Part shown: one piece after another, positions 21,422 through 23,504 of the stretch
How the letters are laid out: the number at the start of each line of letters is the position of its first letter
Numbering within the stretch: the stretch's first letter is position 1
Assembly (NCBI GenBank): GCA_910587175.1
Contig: CAJULH010000033.1
Coordinates: 1-23,504, forward strand
Origin: Candidatus Gastranaerophilales bacterium
GTDB lineage: Bacteria; Cyanobacteriota; Vampirovibrionia; Gastranaerophilales; Gastranaerophilaceae
Reading direction: 5' to 3'
DNA length: 23,504 nucleotides
Translations under genes and position numbers: made by a program
The notes under the pieces: model-generated
What the model was told of the DNA's origin: nothing
Seen by the model: the letters and a program-made list of their open reading frames with translations, nothing else
Database searches by the model: none

Positions 21422-23504
21422 CTATTTTACCTTTAAGTATTCACCCATTATTCTATCAAGACAAGCATTTTTACTCAAGTCCCACTCGCGCTTGGTTACG
21501 CGGATTACCTTAAATCCGCACCGCTCAAGAATTGCCTGCTTTTTCATATTGCTATATCGGCATGGAACCTTATCTTCAACCCCGTCGCATTCTACAACAA
21601 GGGTTTTAAGCAGTATGTCCATTGACACTCCGCCGCATTCGACTCCTGCTTTTGCGCTGGGCTCAAGCTTTTTCAGCTCTAAAAATACGTCTTCTTCAAA
21701 TTCATTTTTGAATTTATTTTGATTTCTGAGTTCAAAAGTTTTATTTGAGTATAAAATATATTCAAAATAATCCCTCAAAATGCCTTCCGGTAAGGTATTT
21801 GGGTCTTTTGAAATAAAGTTTATCATCCTTTTTCTTGCACGTGTAATTGCCACGTTGAAAAGATTTGGTTTTTGCAGGAAAGTAAGGCTTTGGGCATGTG
21901 CATTTTGCGCAATTGCCCATGACATAAGGATTACATCCCTTTCATCTCCCTGAAATGTGTGTGCCGTGCCTACTTCAATCTGATGCCTTTGAATAATATC
22001 ACCCGAAAAAGTTTTTAAAATATCTTTTTTGATTAATTCCACCTGTCCTCTAAATGGGGAGATAACGCCAATAGATACAGGATTTGCACCATCTTTTGCA
22101 TTCTTTGCATCTTCCGAAATTATATCCTGCAATTTTCTGATTATAGCTTCAGATTCCGCCATATTCCTTGTTATTTCAGGATCTACAGTTCCATCTGTAA
22201 CATATTCAAGCTCTATCGGGCATTTTTTATCAAAATACGGGCGCATGATTTTTATTCTGCCGCCATAAAATTCATTGCTTGAAAACTCAATAATAGGGCG
22301 GGATGAGCGGAAATGCTCATCTAAAAGCACTGGGCTTGCAGAGTAATAATTTGCCAAATCAAACATTGAATTTGTCCGAAAACGCCACATCAGCTGGTAT
22401 TTATCGTCAATTCCGTATTGATTCAGGAAGGATTGTTCCTTTGCTTTTTCAAGGAAGCTTAAATGCGCCAATTGCTTGTCATCACCTACAATTACAGCTT
22501 TTTTGGCTCTGTAAAGTACCGGAAAACAGCTTGCAATATCGCATTGACTGGCTTCATCAATTATAACAACATCAAACAGTCCTGGTTTTAAGGGCAGACT
22601 GTTTGAAATGGCGTAAGTTGTGGTACACCAGCAGGGAAAAGCGTTTAAAAGCGGCTTGAAATCTTCTTTTTCAAGGAGCCTGTCCTGCAGCACGCGTTTT
22701 CTTGAAACAAGGGATTTTGAATGCACAATTAGCCTTTGGCGTTTTTTCTGGTCACACAAAAGTTCTTTCAGTGCTGTACGTCTTCTGTTTCTTAAAATGT
22801 CTACAGCAAGGCGTTTTTGCTTGCCTTTCAGTGCTGAAATTTTCTTTAAAAGCTGGTGAAGATTGCCGGTTCTCATTATCTCATCTTCAAGAGCCGCAAG
22901 GGTTGCAGACATTTCTTCGACGTCAAGTTCATATGTCAGGCGCCCAATAATATCATTTAATTTAACAGGTTTTTTATAGTTTAAAATTTTCTTAATTTTA
23001 TTGATTTTTGAGTGGCATGAAATGTTGAAAAACAAACCTTTTTTACCGGTTTCAATGCCTTTTTGGAGTTTTTGGAGTATGGATTTTAAAATTTTTACAT
23101 CAGATAAATCCAAATGCTCTGAAATGTAGCGCATTTGCCCGATTGCAGCAATAGTCTCTTCAACATCTGTGCTTGTTTCTGTATATTTTTTTTCAAGTTT
23201 TATAATTTTTTCAACTGCCGTCTCAAGTCTTTTGATTTCTCCTAAAAGTGCTTTCATATCAGGCACATCAACCAAAACCGCATCAGCATAGTCAGAATCC
23301 AGATCCACTTTGTTTGAAAGCAAATCTTCAAGTTTAAAGGTTAATTGTTTCTGGTAATTTGCCCTTCCTGCGCGCAGAGCAAGATATGGTGCGCCAAGTT
23401 CGTTTAACCTTTCTGCTACAACATCTACAGCTTTATCCATTCTGCTTGCCACAAGGACTGTTTTGCCGTTTGCAATAAGGTGGGAAACAAGATTTACAAT
23501 GGTT
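21422..23504 (-). CDS. Superfamily 1 helicase with C-terminal restriction-endonuclease-like domain (5' partial)
   Basis: The frame is open through the right edge of the window, so the N-terminus, including Walker A, lies outside; 694 codons are visible. Helicase motifs: Ia-like NGKTVLVASRMDKAVDVV, II VVIIDEASQCD, III AVIVGDDKQLAH, IV/V FRSSRPIIEFSS and GTAHTFQGDERDVILMSWA, VI NVAITRARKRM. This is the Upf1-like (COG1112, AAA_11/AAA_12) group. A 200-residue helical region lies between motifs Ia and II. The last 110 residues form a Vsr/DUF559-like nuclease fold: FEEDVFLELKKLEP, SMDILL, LVVECDGVE and LERCGFKVIRVTKREW, giving the Asp and Glu-x-Asp pattern of PD-(D/E)XK enzymes. Such helicase-nuclease fusions occur both as housekeeping proteins and in phage-defence systems; the role here is undecided. 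Confidence 0.9.
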   Translation of the reverse strand, partial: TIVNLVSHLIANGKTVLVASRMDKAVDVVAERLNELGAPYLALRAGRANYQKQLTFKLEDLLSNKVDLDSDYADAVLVDVPDMKALLGEIKRLETAVEKIIKLEKKYTETSTDVEETIAAIGQMRYISEHLDLSDVKILKSILQKLQKGIETGKKGLFFNISCHSKINKIKKILNYKKPVKLNDIIGRLTYELDVEEMSATLAALEDEIMRTGNLHQLLKKISALKGKQKRLAVDILRNRRRTALKELLCDQKKRQRLIVHSKSLVSRKRVLQDRLLEKEDFKPLLNAFPCWCTTTYAISNSLPLKPGLFDVVIIDEASQCDIASCFPVLYRAKKAVIVGDDKQLAHLSFLEKAKEQSFLNQYGIDDKYQLMWRFRTNSMFDLANYYSASPVLLDEHFRSSRPIIEFSSNEFYGGRIKIMRPYFDKKCPIELEYVTDGTVDPEITRNMAESEAIIRKLQDIISEDAKNAKDGANPVSIGVISPFRGQVELIKKDILKTFSGDIIQRHQIEVGTAHTFQGDERDVILMSWAIAQNAHAQSLTFLQKPNLFNVAITRARKRMINFISKDPNTLPEGILRDYFEYILYSNKTFELRNQNKFKNEFEEDVFLELKKLEPSAKAGVECGGVSMDILLKTLVVECDGVEDKVPCRYSNMKKQAILERCGFKVIRVTKREWDLSKNACLDRIMGEYLKVK

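Noticed and set aside
21395..21422. 6-bp GC stem between the helicase and mutS2 as a terminator
   Set aside because: The loop is 16 bases, there is no T-run on the minus strand after it, and it overlaps the helicase stop codon; at most a weak leader hairpin.

Overview
The window is an AT-rich bacterial chromosome segment with compact, mostly minus-strand gene clusters. The source is probably an uncultured gut-type relative of Cyanobacteria (Vampirovibrionia/Melainabacteria, Gastranaerophilales-like). This is inference from several features read together: a DUF4330 protein and an IctB-like O-antigen-ligase family protein, both best known from cyanobacteria; a very large glycine-rich protein with a type IV prepilin leader; and two small unknown proteins that share an N-terminal Asn-rich motif ending in Phe-Gly. 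No rRNA, tRNA, insertion sequence, CRISPR array or integrase was seen.

Layout. 1-1.5 kb: a helical-repeat protein (-), a small unknown protein (+) and an N-terminally truncated XRE-type regulator (-). 1.5-3.3 kb (+): a CorC/HlyC-type CNNM-CBS membrane protein behind a near-consensus promoter, then a small superinfection-immunity-family membrane protein. 3.34-3.93 kb: no intact gene; the plus strand holds the frameshifted remains of a coding region. 3.9-5.7 kb (-): two unknown small proteins and prmC, tightly packed as an operon. 5.8-9.4 kb: a terminator, the ~1000-residue glycine-rich pseudopilin-like protein (-) and a divergent XRE regulator (+) with an inverted repeat between them. 9.5-11.0 kb (-): a Cof-type HAD phosphatase and ispF, separated by a 37/38-base tandem repeat. 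11.1-12.5 kb (+): a stand-alone GltD-like flavoprotein, ending in a bidirectional terminator shared with a divergent amidohydrolase (-) that lacks several metal ligands. 14.1-14.6 kb (+): an unknown protein with the Phe-Gly motif. 14.6-17.7 kb (-): an envelope-type operon of RfaE-like sugar kinase, DUF4330 protein and O-antigen ligase/IctB-like protein. 17.7-18.9 kb: a second Phe-Gly-motif protein (+), whose end overlaps a GNAT acetyltransferase (-). 19.0-23.5 kb (-): mutS2, preceded by a superfamily 1 helicase with a C-terminal nuclease-like domain that runs off the right edge.

Working together: prmC (release-factor methylation), ispF (isoprenoid synthesis), mutS2 and gltD are housekeeping functions. 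The kinase-DUF4330-ligase operon and the glycine-rich pilin-like protein point to cell-surface construction. I see no complete mobile element or clear defence island. The features most worth a second look are the glycine-rich pseudopilin with its linked regulator and palindrome, the amidohydrolase with substituted metal ligands, the tandem repeat upstream of ispF, and the helicase-nuclease fusion beside mutS2. Several genes use TTG or GTG starts supported by good ribosome binding sites, so starts in this genome should not be set by ATG alone.
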